Part shown: positions 1 through 14,408 of the stretch, piece after piece
Position numbering within the stretch: the first letter of the stretch is position 1
How the letters are laid out: each line of letters starts with the position of its first letter
NCBI GenBank assembly: GCA_012295275.1
Contig: CM022665.1
Span: 24,401,946-24,463,945, forward strand
Direction: 5' to 3'
DNA from: Chrysomallon squamiferum
Lineage: Eukaryota; Mollusca; Gastropoda; Neomphalida; Peltospiridae
DNA length: 62,000 nucleotides
Position numbers and translations under genes: made by a program
Notes under the pieces: generated by a model
What the model was told of the DNA's origin: nothing
Seen by the model: only the letters and a program-made list of their open reading frames with translations
Database searches by the model: none

Positions 1-297
1 TCCCGATTAACAAATTAATGTTTTGAGCAGAGAAGTATTTTTTATATCTTTGAAATTATGTTCCATAAACAGTTCGTTTAAATGGGGAGTATTGTAATGT
101 ATGTCATTCTGCCCCGTAGTAGACTGGCACCAAATATATGCAGCAGTATCAGCGTTATCAGTAGCAGAAACCAGTGGCTGCGGCGCAGTGGAAAAGAGGT
201 CACGGGTTGAAAACGATTGGCACCAGTCGTACATAAAAACATCAACTCATCACTTACCTGTTTGTATCCTACTAGCCAAGATTATCCAAGAGCCTAA
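1..297 (-). other. Possible minus-strand exons at the window edge
   Basis: On the minus strand a 40-bp block (297 to 258) is bordered by a strong acceptor (ctttctttttcag) and consensus donor (caggtaagt). Beyond it, an acceptor-like gccgcag before 177 leads into a frame open to TAA near position 7 (motifs PQPLVSATDNADTAAYIW, CQSTTGQNDIHY). The open phases of the two blocks do not join cleanly, so either they belong to an untranslated or partial transcript or the match is chance. Confidence 0.2.
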
Positions 298-310
298 CTG
301 AAAAAGAAAG

Positions 311-1337
311 TCAACGTAAGATCGTTAACAAGGTAAGAATATTATTTCATTTTTAAAAAAAAAAATACTTTTAGGACAATAACTTTGAGGAATTTACTCA
401 AGTTCTATTTTTTTTTTTTTTTTTTTTTAATGACTACAGTGCCACGGTTTAAACTGATCCACATCGTTCTTAAAACTATATGGTATGTGGAGCCTTGTCG
501 TGATAAGTTTGTCTTCAGGTTATTTGGTGAATAGCCTATATGGTATGGAAATATGAGTGAATGTTTAAAGGAACCTCAACAAATCTGTTTTAATGTTTAT
601 TAGGTGTCAAAGTTTTATTGCAATATCATTATAACAGTGGGGAAAATGTTCTTTTAAATGCATTTTCCTTTAAACACGAAAGTAGAAACCAAAGAAAACC
701 AGTGGCTTTTGTTGTAAACGGATATGAATAGTTTGTGAAAGAGCAAATAGAGAAATGAATTTAATTTATTAGCAATGATATATTTCTACTACCAATTTTA
801 AAAAAGTACTTATATATTTATATATATAAAGCCAAGCATATAAACACTGACATACATATGCATAAAAACGTACATAAGTATATTCATATATACATATATA
901 CATACATATAAACATATAATCATACACATTCTATATGCACATGTATACGCAAACAACCATAAATATATTCGTACATTCATATGTACATGCGTGCATAAGT
1001 ATGATACAGGAAGAAGACGAAGAAGAAGAGAGAGAGAGAGAGTCAGTGAAACACAGACTTATGAAGCTAAAAAGAACAAAACAAAGGTCAGTTAGCAACA
1101 GTTTCATTGAGCCTGCTGGACTGTTGACAGATAGACTGTAATAAAGATGGGCGAGGTTTTTCGTGGTTTATAGGTAACATTATTATTGCTATATCTGCAA
1201 CAATATGCAGTGTGGGGAATGTGCAGTATTTCAGCGTGGCAGAAACTGATAGCTGTGTTTTCAAGCAATGTTTCCAGATGTTTTGTTTTTACTGTAGCAT
1301 CTTTAACAAGAATGTGTCAGGTAGTGAAAAAAATACA

Positions 1338-1379
<42 letters not shown>

Positions 1380-4300
1380 ATAGCAATAATAACAATAATA
1401 AATAATAAATGCAACAACAACAACAACAGTAACAACAACAACAACAACAATAATAATAATAATAACCTCCATCATTAGGGGGAAATTGATTTTGTGATAG
1501 TCAGGTGACAAATTTAATTAACTCTGTGATTATTACAAAATCGTACAGATGTAACATTTGATTCTGTTCATATATGTTGAAACATGATCCCACGCGCTTG
1601 AAACAACAGTTCCCAGAGGCAAAACTCAGATATTCTTATATTTTAAGTGACAATAAAGGTAATCTAATTTTGTTGTAAATACAATTATAGCTGTATGAAC
1701 GTTAATACTTTCTGCAAGAAAACGAGCTTTTTGACATTTTTACAAGATTTTATTATCGTTTCAGGAGAAAGATAGATGTCTTGTTTAATTAGACTGTAAT
1801 AAGTTGGTAGGTTCTAGACAAATATCGCTATAGTGGTCTATGGCTATGTCTAACATGCAGTGATTTTTACAGTAACTAATTTATTTTAAAAATTAAAGAA
1901 AAAAAATTATTTCTATAATGCTGTGTTCTTGCAACATAACGTATGGTCAACTGGACCCCAAATTTGTCATGTTGTAGTTAGCCCATTACCAAATCTAACA
2001 ATCTACGTTTAGATTATATTGCGACTGTAATGTTGGAAATGAATAATATAAATATCATTTATAAATACACTTTCTTGTCATCGTTTTATTTGTTAAAATG
2101 TACCAAACCTTAGCAAATAATAAAGTGTAACAAGAAATTATGAAAGCAACATCACAAAGATGAGAAATTCACAAGTAAAATATTTTAATATACAAAACAG
2201 TTAGTTCGGATTCATATGATAATTACTGTTGTTTCACTTATAATTATTCTTTATCCCTAACTTTTTTCTTCAGTATACCTTCAACCATAACTGAAACAGA
2301 AGAATGAACAAAAGCATCAAATGACAATGTTACTTCATCAGTAATCAGTAATCTTGCCCGCAGCAGTATGTAATATATATATATATATATATAGGTTAAT
2401 ACAGCCATAAGTATATTCAAACGCTGAAGTTTTTTCATTATTGCGTAAGCTGAAGGTATGTAACCCTTCTAGGAAAATCTGAGCGAATTTTTTTTTTTAA
2501 TCATATCAAACGACGGAAACTACATGAAATAGAATGAAACAGTATATAATTATCCATTATTTACACAGGTCCCAGTTTCCTTGGTATATATTCCACAGAA
2601 GTAAAAAAATAAAAAATAATTGAGAATGACTGGTTTAATGCATAGTAATTATATTCTTCATTCTTCTTCTAAACTGTTGAGCTGGTGTCACATGGAAAAG
2701 CCAGTCTACAGGAGTTTTTCTCAGACGTGTGCAGTCAGCCATATCTAATTAAACTGTCATTAAACCAAAATCGAATATCAAGAATCCGAACACCAGAAAA
2801 TCAACTGAAAAGTCTATAGAAGTCTGAGGGAAATTAATCTATTTACAATTACAAACAATTATTATAATGCAGAGTTAATATGACACTTTATTAATTTTTA
2901 GAATCCTTTTTTTTTTTTTGATAACACAAACGAATATTACAACATTCTGAAATTTTATCTTCTGCTTCTTTTCAGTATTTTGTTATTATTTGTGTTGTTG
3001 TTGTATAAGTGTGTTTATATATGTGTGTAAGTGTATGTGTGTGTGCCTGTTTATGTGTATGTATATGTATGTATATGTGTGTGTGTGTGTGTGTTTAATT
3101 TATAAGTTAAATATATCGAAAATGTATTCTGATTTCAATTTTTACATTATTCTCTAATACGATTTAAAAAACAACAACAGCAACAACAAAAATCCCAACC
3201 ATTTTTAAAAAAGAAGACAGCAAATGCGCTCTTATGAGTATACTTAACAAATAAATTTTGGGATTATTAAATAATTTGATGTACAATAACAACTTTGCTT
3301 TTATGTCAGTTGTTCATGTTCACCAGATATTGTCGTTTCAGATGTGTTCATTATCCTTAACTCTCTTCTTTCTTTTTATTTTTTTTTTTTTTTTTTATCT
3401 TCTTTTTATGAGCACACGTCGAAATGAAAATTAAAATAAAACAACAAATGAACAAAAACGTTCATTAAAAATAACAACGCATTGCTAATCAATAATTATG
3501 TTCGTGTCAGTAAAATTCTGTGATGTGTAAACAATCTGAAATAGATGGAAAACCGATATTAATGTAACTTGATAAATGCATTTTCCTTGTTGAGATTAAG
3601 TTTAATTAATATTATGGAACATTGTCCAAAATGTTTCCAGTTCAGATATAAATAGCCATTTTTTTTATGACATTCTCACAGCTTAACCTGATCTGAATCA
3701 TTCAATTAATGGAGGAAGGAAACATATTCAAAGTAATCTAAGTGTCATTTAATTTCTGATATTCGAAATACTTTGTTTGTTTGTTCGTTCGTTTGTTCTT
3801 TGAATCTTAAGCCTGAAAATAAACTAAGTATGCATTTAATGAAAGAAGGAAATGCACAGAATATAATTTAAGTTCCTATCAATTAATGTCCCACATTCCA
3901 AACAAACATCATCTGAACGTCAGTCAGTTTTTATGTAACAAATTCAAATTAATGCGCGCGCGTGTGTGTTTCTTATAATGTAGATATACATTACAAATGC
4001 ATTTATCTAAAATGTGATATTTGTTTATCTATATTGAAATAAAACAAATCAGAAATTGTAATTAGTAAACCAACAGTACTGATAATACAATCAGAATCGG
4101 CAGAAACGCAATAACCACAGTTTAACCTTCCGTTTCCTGACTATTTGGAACGATTATGGAAGTGTATATTATTGGTCAAAAGACCATCTGTATGTTAACT
4201 GTAATTTCGATACTTCTCTGGTTAATGACCTCTTCGGTATTTTATAATCTATAGTCAAAACTGCTAATAAAAATGACGTTACTGCGGTTAGATTTCTTTA

Positions 4301-7024
4301 AAACTGCAATGCTAGTTCGCACGTACACTAAGGTGCGTACCATTATCAGGAATTCAAGTCCACACATGTCTTGATAAAAGAATATTTTTTATAAGGTGGC
4401 CTGATAAAAATAATCGTTTTTGAAATAAGTTAATCAACAAAATATGGAAGTATACATTACAAAGCAGACAACTAAGATGGGAAGAGATGTCAGAAATTAT
4501 CTCTCGGAGGGTTTTGAAACCACCATGGCGCACTCGTTTGTTGGCTGGTTTCGTGATAAACTGAAAGATCTTGTAGGGAACTAATGATGCCAGGGCGTGA
4601 TGATTTTCGTGAAAAAAAAACTCCAGAAGAATCGTCTTAATTAATTTCTTTTATACTATGCTAACATACAGTATGGGGTCCTTTCCTGGCCGCATTCCAG
4701 TGAATGAAAATAACGCCTGTACTTTTAAGAATGTAACCAACTGCAGCGTGTTAGGCCAACAACAGATCACTGTGGTAGACAAGAAAGCATTGTTTATTGA
4801 ATTACTTTAAATACTGTCTTTTTATTTTTTACTTAATATGTTTTATTTTACACACACACACACACACACTTGTTTTTGAATATATGTATGTATGTACGTA
4901 CGTGTGTCAAAATACAATTGTAACGATATTAATATCAGCTGTATTTTGTCATGATTAATATATTTTAAGTGCATGTATATTATTTCACAGTGGTAAATGT
5001 TTTGGTAATTCTGTAGTCATCAAATAAATAATCGTGTTAGACTACAAATATTTTAATCAAAATCTTGGTTAGGATTTATTAAATAAATATAAAGTCTGAT
5101 TAATCTGAAAGAAAGAAAAATGCAATTTTATTTCAAATTAAAAAATAATAATTATAATAATACAATCTCCCAAGAAACAAAAACAAGAACCAACATAGAT
5201 ATCGATATTTATTGTTAAAATAAATAACAAAACAAACAAAGTACTATTACAGACGTTCATATAAAAATAACGACAGTCAAAATATTGATTTGTTACAACG
5301 TGAGGAAATAAAAACTAAATAAAGTGAAAGAAACACGATTATCCAATACCCACCCTCACAAACGTAATTACATTCTGCATCACATAAAGCCTTCATCTTT
5401 ATTGTCATAGAAACAATTCATTTTTCTTTTTACAAGTAATTGACTTTACAAAAATTTACATTCTCAGCTCATCTGAATTTTAAATTTTTTCAATTTTTTT
5501 TACGAATGTTAACTTCCGCAATTCGAATGCACAATTGTTGTTCGGCAATATTTATCCATTAGTCGTCTGCTTCTAGTCGATCTGTTTTCTGAGATCTGCA
5601 GTTAGAAGTTGAAAGTATCTGTTTGGTAATCAGTTCACGTCTTAATGGACTTGTCGAAGTAGTCACGAATGCAGACATGCTCTCTTTGTGCATTTGGGGA
5701 TCGTCTGCTGGTTTATCTATCATTTGTCACTGCAAGACGTCATACGTCGAGTAACAAATAGCAGGCGACACGAAAGACTTTTCTTTAGTTTCAATTCCAG
5801 TTCGTGTATCTGATCTAGACGCAATTTAATTGACTTAAATATCTTGCCTTTAAATAATAAGTAACTTAATTTAATGTAGTGAAGAAAAAACCAAAACGAG
5901 TGTTTAAGAATAACATTCTAAATTAAATAGGTTATTATTTTATTTATTTATCATTTTTTATTATTTCTTTTTAATTTATTTAACAGGTGAGTTAAAATTA
6001 ACATTATGTCACTGATATAAGTGAAAAAACGAAGACCGAACGTTAAAGCACAGAAGTCTTTCATTGTAATACAATTTTCATTTAACGGAAACGAATGTTT
6101 TTAACCCTATTTGGAAACCGAACAAACATTCAAGTGTGATATTAAATATGCTCAGGCCCACATAATGAATCTTTACCGGCGTTTTGTACTCTTAATTAAA
6201 TATTGCCATAGATATGTTTGCACAGTCTTTAAACTTTTGATATAATATCAATAATTAGAAATTCAGACTAAATATTTCTTTGTATTAATATGTAGCACAT
6301 ATCTAAAAATCAAATTCACTTTATCGTACACAAAATGATATTATCAGTACTAATATTACAACGACTATGGAATTCTAAGAAAAACCAAAACAACCGTTTT
6401 TAAAAAATTAATGTGCTTTTAAATAATATACCATTCTTCTTTTCAAACAAAGATTCTCTTCCTATTTATCAAATACAGTTATCATAAAAGAACGGGGGAA
6501 AAAAGAAAAAAGAAAACGGATTTTGTTTGATACAACTGAGAAAAGAAAGACTGTATTTAATAATTCATTAAATGTTTTAATTTTTTTTTTTCCTAAAGGC
6601 CAAATGTACTTAACTCTTCCATCTGCGATATTCTTTTCCTCTATCTGCGAGAAGGTGCAAAATAAAAGATTTCTTGCTTTTAAAGGGTAAGAGTGACTTA
6701 TTTAAATCATATATTTGTTTTATTTCTTTTGTTTTCCCACTATATGAGTCAAATGAACTAATTATTTACCCGAATTCCAGTTTGAAAATATCAGACTTTC
6801 ATGGTTCAAGGTATTCTAAGTAATGTGTTGTCATTCCTTATCGGGTTCTCTCAATTATAGCTCTGTTTTGTGCCAGGATTTCCTCTCCAGCCATTGAACT
6901 GACGGTACTTTTAGAATTTATCAAAATGCACATTGCCAGTCTCTTGCATGTGTTTGCATTAAATTTAATGAGGCATTTGATTGCAAACAACAAATAACAA
7001 AAGCGCAGCATTTATCAAGAGTTT

Positions 7025-7058
<34 letters not shown>

Positions 7059-7257
7059 TATCTATGTGTGTACTGAATGTCTGCGGGTTTTGTGGGTAAT
7101 TTAAAACCCACTCTTTTTTTTCTGCAATGAATTTTTTCACGGAATTTTACTAGACTTGTATCCAGATATTCCAAATTAAAATACAATAGCTTCACTATGT
7201 ATGTCATTAATTTGCAATCCTTGTGCCTTGCCTTGGATATAATTGCATGTGCCGTGT
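311..7257. other. No gene recognised: AT-rich intergenic DNA
   Basis: Short AT, CA and GT runs, a compound AAT/AAC array at 1341-1470, poly-T tracts (402-428, 3378-3397, 7025-7057). Two short frames in GC-richer DNA were weighed: an ATG in perfect context at 4524 (MAHSFVGWFRDKLKDL, 19 codons) and one at 4672 (MGSFPGRIPVNENN, 47 codons); neither is recognisable. 5,500-5,800 is GC-richer but closed in all useful frames. Confidence 0.6.
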
Positions 7258-7616
7258 AAAGAATCGAAAAATACCACTTTATATACCCATATATGAATAA
7301 AGTGCTGTCTAACAAAAGCCAACTGTATTAATTTTGGGTTTATTTTATATTTTATATATACTATTGACCCTACATTCCACGAACTACTAGGGAGAGTACC
7401 GGTCCAGAAAATGCAAATATCTGGGAAATCGCGATTGTAAATATTAACTTAAAATTTACCGAAACATTCAACTTTCTGATGTGTAACAGATATATGATAT
7501 AGTAAAATAATAATGTAAGAACTATACACAGACAAAGAAAAACCCAGTATAAACGAATGCCATACAGTATACTTTATTCATATACGGGTATATAAAGTGG
7601 TATTTTTCGATTCTTT
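7258..7616. repeat. 46-bp near-perfect inverted repeat with 267-bp spacer
   Basis: Arms 7258-7303 and 7571-7616 are reverse complements with one mismatch in 46 bases. Both contain 'ataccactttatatac' in opposite orientation. Could be a fold-back transposon or a local inverted duplication. No target duplication was found outside the arms. Confidence 0.85.
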
Positions 7617-9125
7617 TCAGTGTTTGTAAATAAAAAAAAAAAATTTGTTTGTTTTTTTTAAATAACTTTAGGGGTAGTTTACTTATTTATTATTTTCTTT
7701 ATTAATTTGCGTTTATTTATTGATTTTGTTTATATTTATCTATATACGTATTCATATTTATTTATTTACTTACTTACTTACTACCTTATTTTATTTATTT
7801 GTATTTTTATTTATGTACTGTTTCAAATTTTGTGTGTTTCATATTCATTCAGCTATTATCTCACAACTCTATCATTCTAACACGGCACAATGAACTTCGC
7901 CTACCAGCACCATCAGGCAGTGCCGATTCTACACGTCTACAGTCTTCAAAGGTTTCAGTAATTAGATCAAATTCCACTTGATTATATTGCGAATACCTTC
8001 TTCTATATTTTCCATCACACTAATTTAGGTGTTGACCTCGATTTACTCTTTATTCAAGAGAGATGTTGTGTGATACTGATAGGTCAGTGAGCTCCAGCAA
8101 GAAAAACAAAAACAGAATCTAAGGAGAATTTTTTATCTCAAAAGAGATTAATTCAAATTTTACTCCTCTGCCGCGATAAAGAAGAGGAAGTGGAGAAGAA
8201 GAACTAGAAGAAGAAGAAGAAGAAGAAGAAGAAGAAGAAGAAGAAGATAAAGAACAAAAAAAAGAAGACACATCCTTTTCTGAAATCCCGACTCCGTTCT
8301 TGGAAGAAAAATATTCGACAACCAATTTACAATTTAACAGAAGATGAACAAAAATTTTCTGTAACTGTAGAAAAATATAACTTCACAATGTATTTATTTA
8401 TTTAAAATATACCGATGTTTCGCTATAATATTAAGACATGAAATGAATAAGTCTGTTAATGTAAATAATAGCACTAAAAATATTAATGAATTATAGTTAA
8501 TGTCAAAAGATTGACATACATCTAAAAACAAAAATTATAAAAATAAATTTAGTTTTTGTTGTTGTTGCTGCAGCTGTTTTTAAAATTAACGTATTTTCCA
8601 TAATCCCTACATTCCCTGGAATTTAAATGCAGTTCCGAAATTTAAAAACATCATAAGCTTGGCTTAATAGTAAGATGTCAGCAAACAACAGCCAGAGGTG
8701 CCTGGCTTATGACAATTTAAGAAGCTAAAAGAAGAAAATGTACATTAAGATTTTGGGAAGTCAGTTTTTTTGTTGTTTTGGTTTTTTTTTTTTTTTTAAT
8801 ATTGCTGTTGTGATCTGAGGTGTATATATATTTCTTTAGAATGATATTTTCAACAATATGGAGTTTTGCTGATGAGTAATGTTAACCATTCTTCAAAATT
8901 ACTAAGGAATGGTAACATTTTATATATGTAGAGAGTTGAAGTGTAATCCGATGTTTTCCCCAACTTACATTTTAATAGTAAGAAAGCCAAAACGTATTTC
9001 ATTTAAGTACAGAAGAAAATTTCTCCTATATTTGGTATGATTATTAGCATTATTTTTATTTTTCTGTTTTGCCTTCGTTTTCCTTCCAGCCATTTCTCTT
9101 TCCATTTTAGTTATTTTGCAAACAA

Positions 9126-9230
<105 letters not shown>

Positions 9231-9664
9231 CCGTTCGTTTTCTGTCTCTGGATAAAGGTTACTGCCCCTTTAAGACTGACTCTGCTGATAGAATTATAAA
9301 ATTATAGACATAATACATTAAGGATTGTATTTAGATGAAAACAGAAAACAACATTAAGAATGCTTTGTGGACGCGTGACCTCAAACTGAGATTAATATTA
9401 ACCTGTAACGATATTTACGCTGGTAAATAAAATAAGTTTAAGAGAAGTGTTATTTTGTTGCGAAAGAGGAACATATAACTTATCTTCTGAACAAAATACA
9501 ATACCGAAGAGAATATTTAAAAAGGCTGCCAAATACTGAGCAGTAACTTTTGGTCATTTGCAACATTTATTTTATGTGTGTGTGTTCCTGCGTCGGGTTT
9601 GTGTGTGTGGGTATGTGTAGGTATGTGTGGGTATGTGTGTATACATATATATATATATATACAA

Positions 9665-9782
<118 letters not shown>

Positions 9783-11154
9783 GGTTAGTTTTATTACCTT
9801 TACCACTAAAGAATCACTTGAATTTGAATTTGTGTTACGATGTTGTTTTTTGCCCTGTCAGTGAATTAAGTAACATCTCAATCTAGATGACAACCCATGT
9901 TATTATTTCCACCATTTCCATGCAATTACATCCTGTATCGCACGTAATTTGAGGAAGTGAGCTCAGTGAAAAAAAGGAAATATAATCGGAGGACATCCTT
10001 GATTTGGCATGTTACAAACAATTCGTTTTACCGGTCCCCAGAAAAAAAATTAAAAAATTAAAAAAATAAATAAATAAAACTATAGATTGATTTACAGAAC
10101 AAAATCAACCTGTTTTTCTTTCTTTCTTTTTTTTGTTGTAAAAGTGATACAGAGAATATCAGTTAAAGGTAATGACTAAATTTGAAAACTGTGTTATCAT
10201 TATCAATATTTCAGTCACTGTAGTGGTACAGTGACATTGGTTTCTGCTTCTTATGTCTGTGTTCAAATACACTATATAAGAAAACGCGTAGAAGAAGAAG
10301 AAAACAAAAAACAAAACGCCAACAATAAACATATATTTGATACCTAAAAAGTGCCTTAAAAATGCATGTGTTATTTTAGAAAATCAAGTAAATAGATGCA
10401 ATTACCTATCCAAGTCTAATTATTTCACACGTTTTTTAAAACAAATAAAGAATGGTCATTAGTGTTATTTTAGAAAACTCTACAAATTACCTTATATAAC
10501 CAATCCACCTTTTCCTGAAGCAAAAAACCCTCCCCCAAAAACAGCTGTCAATATTGTTTTTTCTTTCTTTAGAGCAGTTATCGTCGACATCGATATTGTA
10601 ATAAAATTATTCAGCTTTATAAAGTAACATCCATCAAAATAAAAACAGTTTTCAAAGAAAAGTAAATTATAGTTTCGCCATTTCTATTTCGCTTTCAGAT
10701 ATATTACTTGTACTAGTAGAGTAACCAAAACCAAGTGACTATAATTAAACGTAAATATTGCTTGTCAATAGATTCGTACAACGCGCAATCGAATTCTTTA
10801 TGCGTGGAAATGTTATATTGTACAACGCCGTGGAGTCATTCAGTTACGGTTTAAATAGCATTGTGAACTTAGCGCCGAGAGTTATGAATAGTCATTTCTT
10901 AACAGGTTAGTTACCGCAGAAATAAAGTTCACAAAGTCGTAAGTGTTTTGCGAGACTGTTTTTCAGTTTATGAATGGAAATTAGTTGCATGTTTTCCAGT
11001 AATAAGAGAAACCTGTCAACAGTGATTTGACAGAATCGCGCGTCGGCTTTGGTTTAACTGCGAATATTTTTTAGCTGTTATAAAATTAGTTTACTCGCTT
11101 GTTGTTTAGTTAGGAGACAGGTGCATTGTTTTGTGTATACTAATAATATATATG

Positions 11155-11161
11155 GGTGTGT

Positions 11162-11222
<61 letters not shown>
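11155..11222. repeat. (GT)n microsatellite, 68 bp
   Basis: GT run with one interruption (gtct). Confidence 0.97.
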
Positions 11223-11226
<4 letters not shown>

Positions 11227-11659
11227 GAAGATGTTTAAGATCCGTATTTATATAAATTTATAAATCTATTTGGATACATAATTAATTTGACTGAGAACTA
11301 TATAGAACCATTTTCAGTTTAATGAAATATATGTACAACAACAACACTGTAATACTGGTAGTAATAATAAATAAATAGATAAATAATTGAATTATTATTT
11401 TATTTTTTTTAAACAAATTATCTTTTTTTTTTCTCAATTATTTTTTTTGCCAACCCTTCCCTCTGAAACAACAAAATCCCACTGACGAATGCGAATCATT
11501 AAAACTGCGACACATACGATATATCTCTACTTCGAAGGCCAAAATTGATGTACATCTCATAATTTTCGCAATTAACGCCTTACTTCAAGGCTCTAGGGAT
11601 AAATTGACAGAGACAGTGGACAGAAGAACACGATACAGTTTAGTTTTTTTTTATCAGCA

Positions 11660-11760
11660 GACCAGCTCGTTCTAACAGCGGTATCGATCCACTGAACTCT
11701 GGGCACTTCTAACGAGAGCTTTACCGGTAACGTAAATCTACGTTCACGACCGTGATACCA
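11660..11760 (-). repeat. Possible tRNA-derived SINE relic
   Basis: Minus strand reads TTACCGGTAAAGCTCTCG and later AGTGGATCGATACCGCTG, spaced like a pol III A and B box. GC-richer than its flanks. Single copy in the window, so weaker than the pair above. Confidence 0.25.
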
Positions 11761-12282
11761 GAAACACAGAAATATCTAAACAAACACTTTCATAATACGC
11801 ACAGGGTGCCGAGAAACAGCTTGAAAAAAAACAACTATTTTCCTCGCGGCTCCGCAAAAGGCGACGCGCCATCTACGTTGGTTTTCTTGTATTAATTTCG
11901 AAATGGATACCTGATTGGATGTGACTACCCAATAGCAGCTTTACATATTTTGGCTGAATTTCTCCAACTTCTGACGATTAATTAAGAGAACTCGCAGAGT
12001 TGCGTTCTGCTCGCTACAAAAATCATTGCACGAAATATGATGGATAGTATGTAATGTTCTAGCGTACAATAAACTGTGTTGTATTTTGATAAAATAAAAC
12101 CTGCCTAATTCAGCGCGTGTTAAAGTGTATGGCGCTTACAAATATGAGTTGTGCTGAATAGTGAGGAATGAGTGATTTCATGAGAGTTTTCAAACAGGTC
12201 TGTGAAATTTACTCCACTGGATTAATACACCTGCACAGAACAGGTAAGATAATTCTAAAAATATATAAGTGAGTGTTACAAT

Positions 12283-12415
<133 letters not shown>

Positions 12416-13396
12416 TGGTGTCTGTCGGTCTTTTCGGATGACCGCCTGGCTTTTTTCGTCTTTTTTCTTACAATCTCTCTTAATAAATCTCTCATTTTAT
12501 CAACAAATATTTCTTTCTTTCTTTCTTTCTTTCTCTCTGTTTGCCTGCCAACCTATATACTTATTAATCAGTCTCAGTTTCTTTCTCGTTCCTATTTTTC
12601 GCTTAATTTACTGTTATGATTCGGAATAAGTTTCTCATAACAGAACCAATGAAGCGAAGCGTTCCCGGAACTGAGACGAACGCTGTGCATACAAAGAAGA
12701 AATACATAAAGAAAAGAAGGGTGTGGTTCTAAACACAGAAATAAACGACAAGAAAACAAAAATATGAAAGTAAAAGAAAGAAAAAAAAACAACTAAATTT
12801 GAGCTTATATCTTTTGCTTTTCTTGCTCCCAGGAATTGCAACGATTATCAATTTGATCTTTATATTTATTACTATTTTAAAAATATCAAATTTATTTTCA
12901 AATGTAAAATTTGTTGGGTTTTATCTATTATTTTTTTTTTTTTTCGGATCTCACCAGTACATCTGCTTCTGCAGATAAATTATCAAGGTAGTAATGTTCT
13001 CACATATTAAAAACATTAATAATAGATGATGTCTTGTCGATTATTTCTTCTGACAGCATAATGTGTCAGAATATTGATTGCTGTTAAGTAAAAATACTAC
13101 TGTACTCTTCTGAACAAATATATGTATTTATAAAGTTATGTTCAGCGTATGATACTAATTTTTTTTTTTTTTTTTTTTTTTTTAATGGAATCTGTTTACT
13201 GCAAATATTTAATAATATCAAAAAAAAAAAAAAAAAGTTTCAAGGGGTCTTCTAATTAGTTATTCGTTTTATGTAATTAGAACTGCTATGTTGAACTAAA
13301 TAAATCATAAAATTTCAATACACCCTATGTAATGTGTATATGTCTACCTACTCGTCTTTAATAGATGTACCTGCATTTGGGTATATATGTATATAT

Positions 13397-13670
13397 ATGT
13401 AGCGAACCAGTTACCCAGTACTGGAGCTCTGGGGACGCTTTGGACCCCCAGGGGGATAGTCCCTGCTGTCCGAAACGAAGCCCCAAGAAGTTCCGAACTT
13501 TAACCGATTACATATAATAGAAACAGAAAACTGGAAATGCCTGAACACGGCTCCAAGCGGTAGAGATACGGATTAATCTTACAGCATGAATTTTATTTTA
13601 CGGACACTCACTGACCCAAGGGCATTTTTCCTTGCTCCACACCCATTCATTCTCGGCCTCACTGAATGTA
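13397..13670 (+). mobile_element. GC-richer island, possible solo LTR or transposon fragment
   Basis: Starts TGTAGCGAACCAGTTACCC, is much less AT-rich than its flanks, and has internal inverted words (ccagttacccagtactgg; ggacccccagggggatagtcc). The abrupt change in composition suggests inserted DNA. No target duplication or partner LTR could be fixed. Confidence 0.3.
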
Positions 13671-14217
13671 TGTTTATATACACATATAAATATATTTTAA
13701 CACAATAATATAAATGTTTTTTAACGTAATATAAAAGATGTCTCTGTGGTTTAAATATGATATATCAAAGTACCCAATGATAATGTTAAATCTGAATTTA
13801 ACAACTGTTTGCAGAAAATATTTCATAATTTATTATTATTGTTGTTGTTGTTGTTGTTGTCGTTATTGTCGTTGTTGTTGTTGTTGTTGTTATTTGAAGT
13901 AAACTATGTTGTCTTAAGTTGCTGCATAGATAATTTTTGAGACTGGAAACTACCCTTTGTTATTTCTAGAACTAAGCTGACGTAACTTCATAAACTTACC
14001 TTTCTTAATGAAGGAGACGATGGAGGGTGATGGTTGAATACTTTCAAGAAATAAACGTCATTTTATTTCTTTTTAGGACAAGACCTGAAAATCTTTATCT
14101 ATTTTCTTTCATCAAGTATTTAGCATACTGGATAATTTATACGTCTTTCCATAGACCAGAAATCACATACTACAAACTACGATGAACACTTTCATTGTCT
14201 GTCATGGGAAATAGCCC

Positions 14218-14300
14218 ACTCAAGGATTGATCTTGCAACCCTTCACGCCTAAAGTCAATGCTTCAGTGACTGAACTACAATGTGCTTTGCTGACATTCAG
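14218..14300 (-). repeat. tRNA-like SINE head relic
   Basis: On the minus strand a pol III A-box-like phrase (TGTAGTTCAGTCACTGAAG) is followed after about 20 bases by a B-box-like phrase (GGGTTGCAAGATCAATCC). A second copy of the B-box region occurs at 50850-50925. It does not fold as a complete tRNA. Confidence 0.4.
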
Positions 14301-14408
14301 TAGAATTTCTCTCATCACTCGATGTTGTAAAAAAGAAAGCAAAAGGGATTAAATATGAAATAGAATTTAAAAAATATCTTCACACTAAGGAATATATATA
14401 TATATATA

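Noticed and set aside
2675-2790. GC-richer block with 'ggtgtcacatggaaaagcc', reminiscent of dispersed cephalopod repeats
   Set aside because: Similarity is from memory and too short to claim; no second copy in the window.
4672-4815. 47-codon frame MGSFPGRIPVN... and 19-codon frame at 4524 in a perfect start context
   Set aside because: Too short to support, no signal peptide, no family motif, no convincing splice sites.
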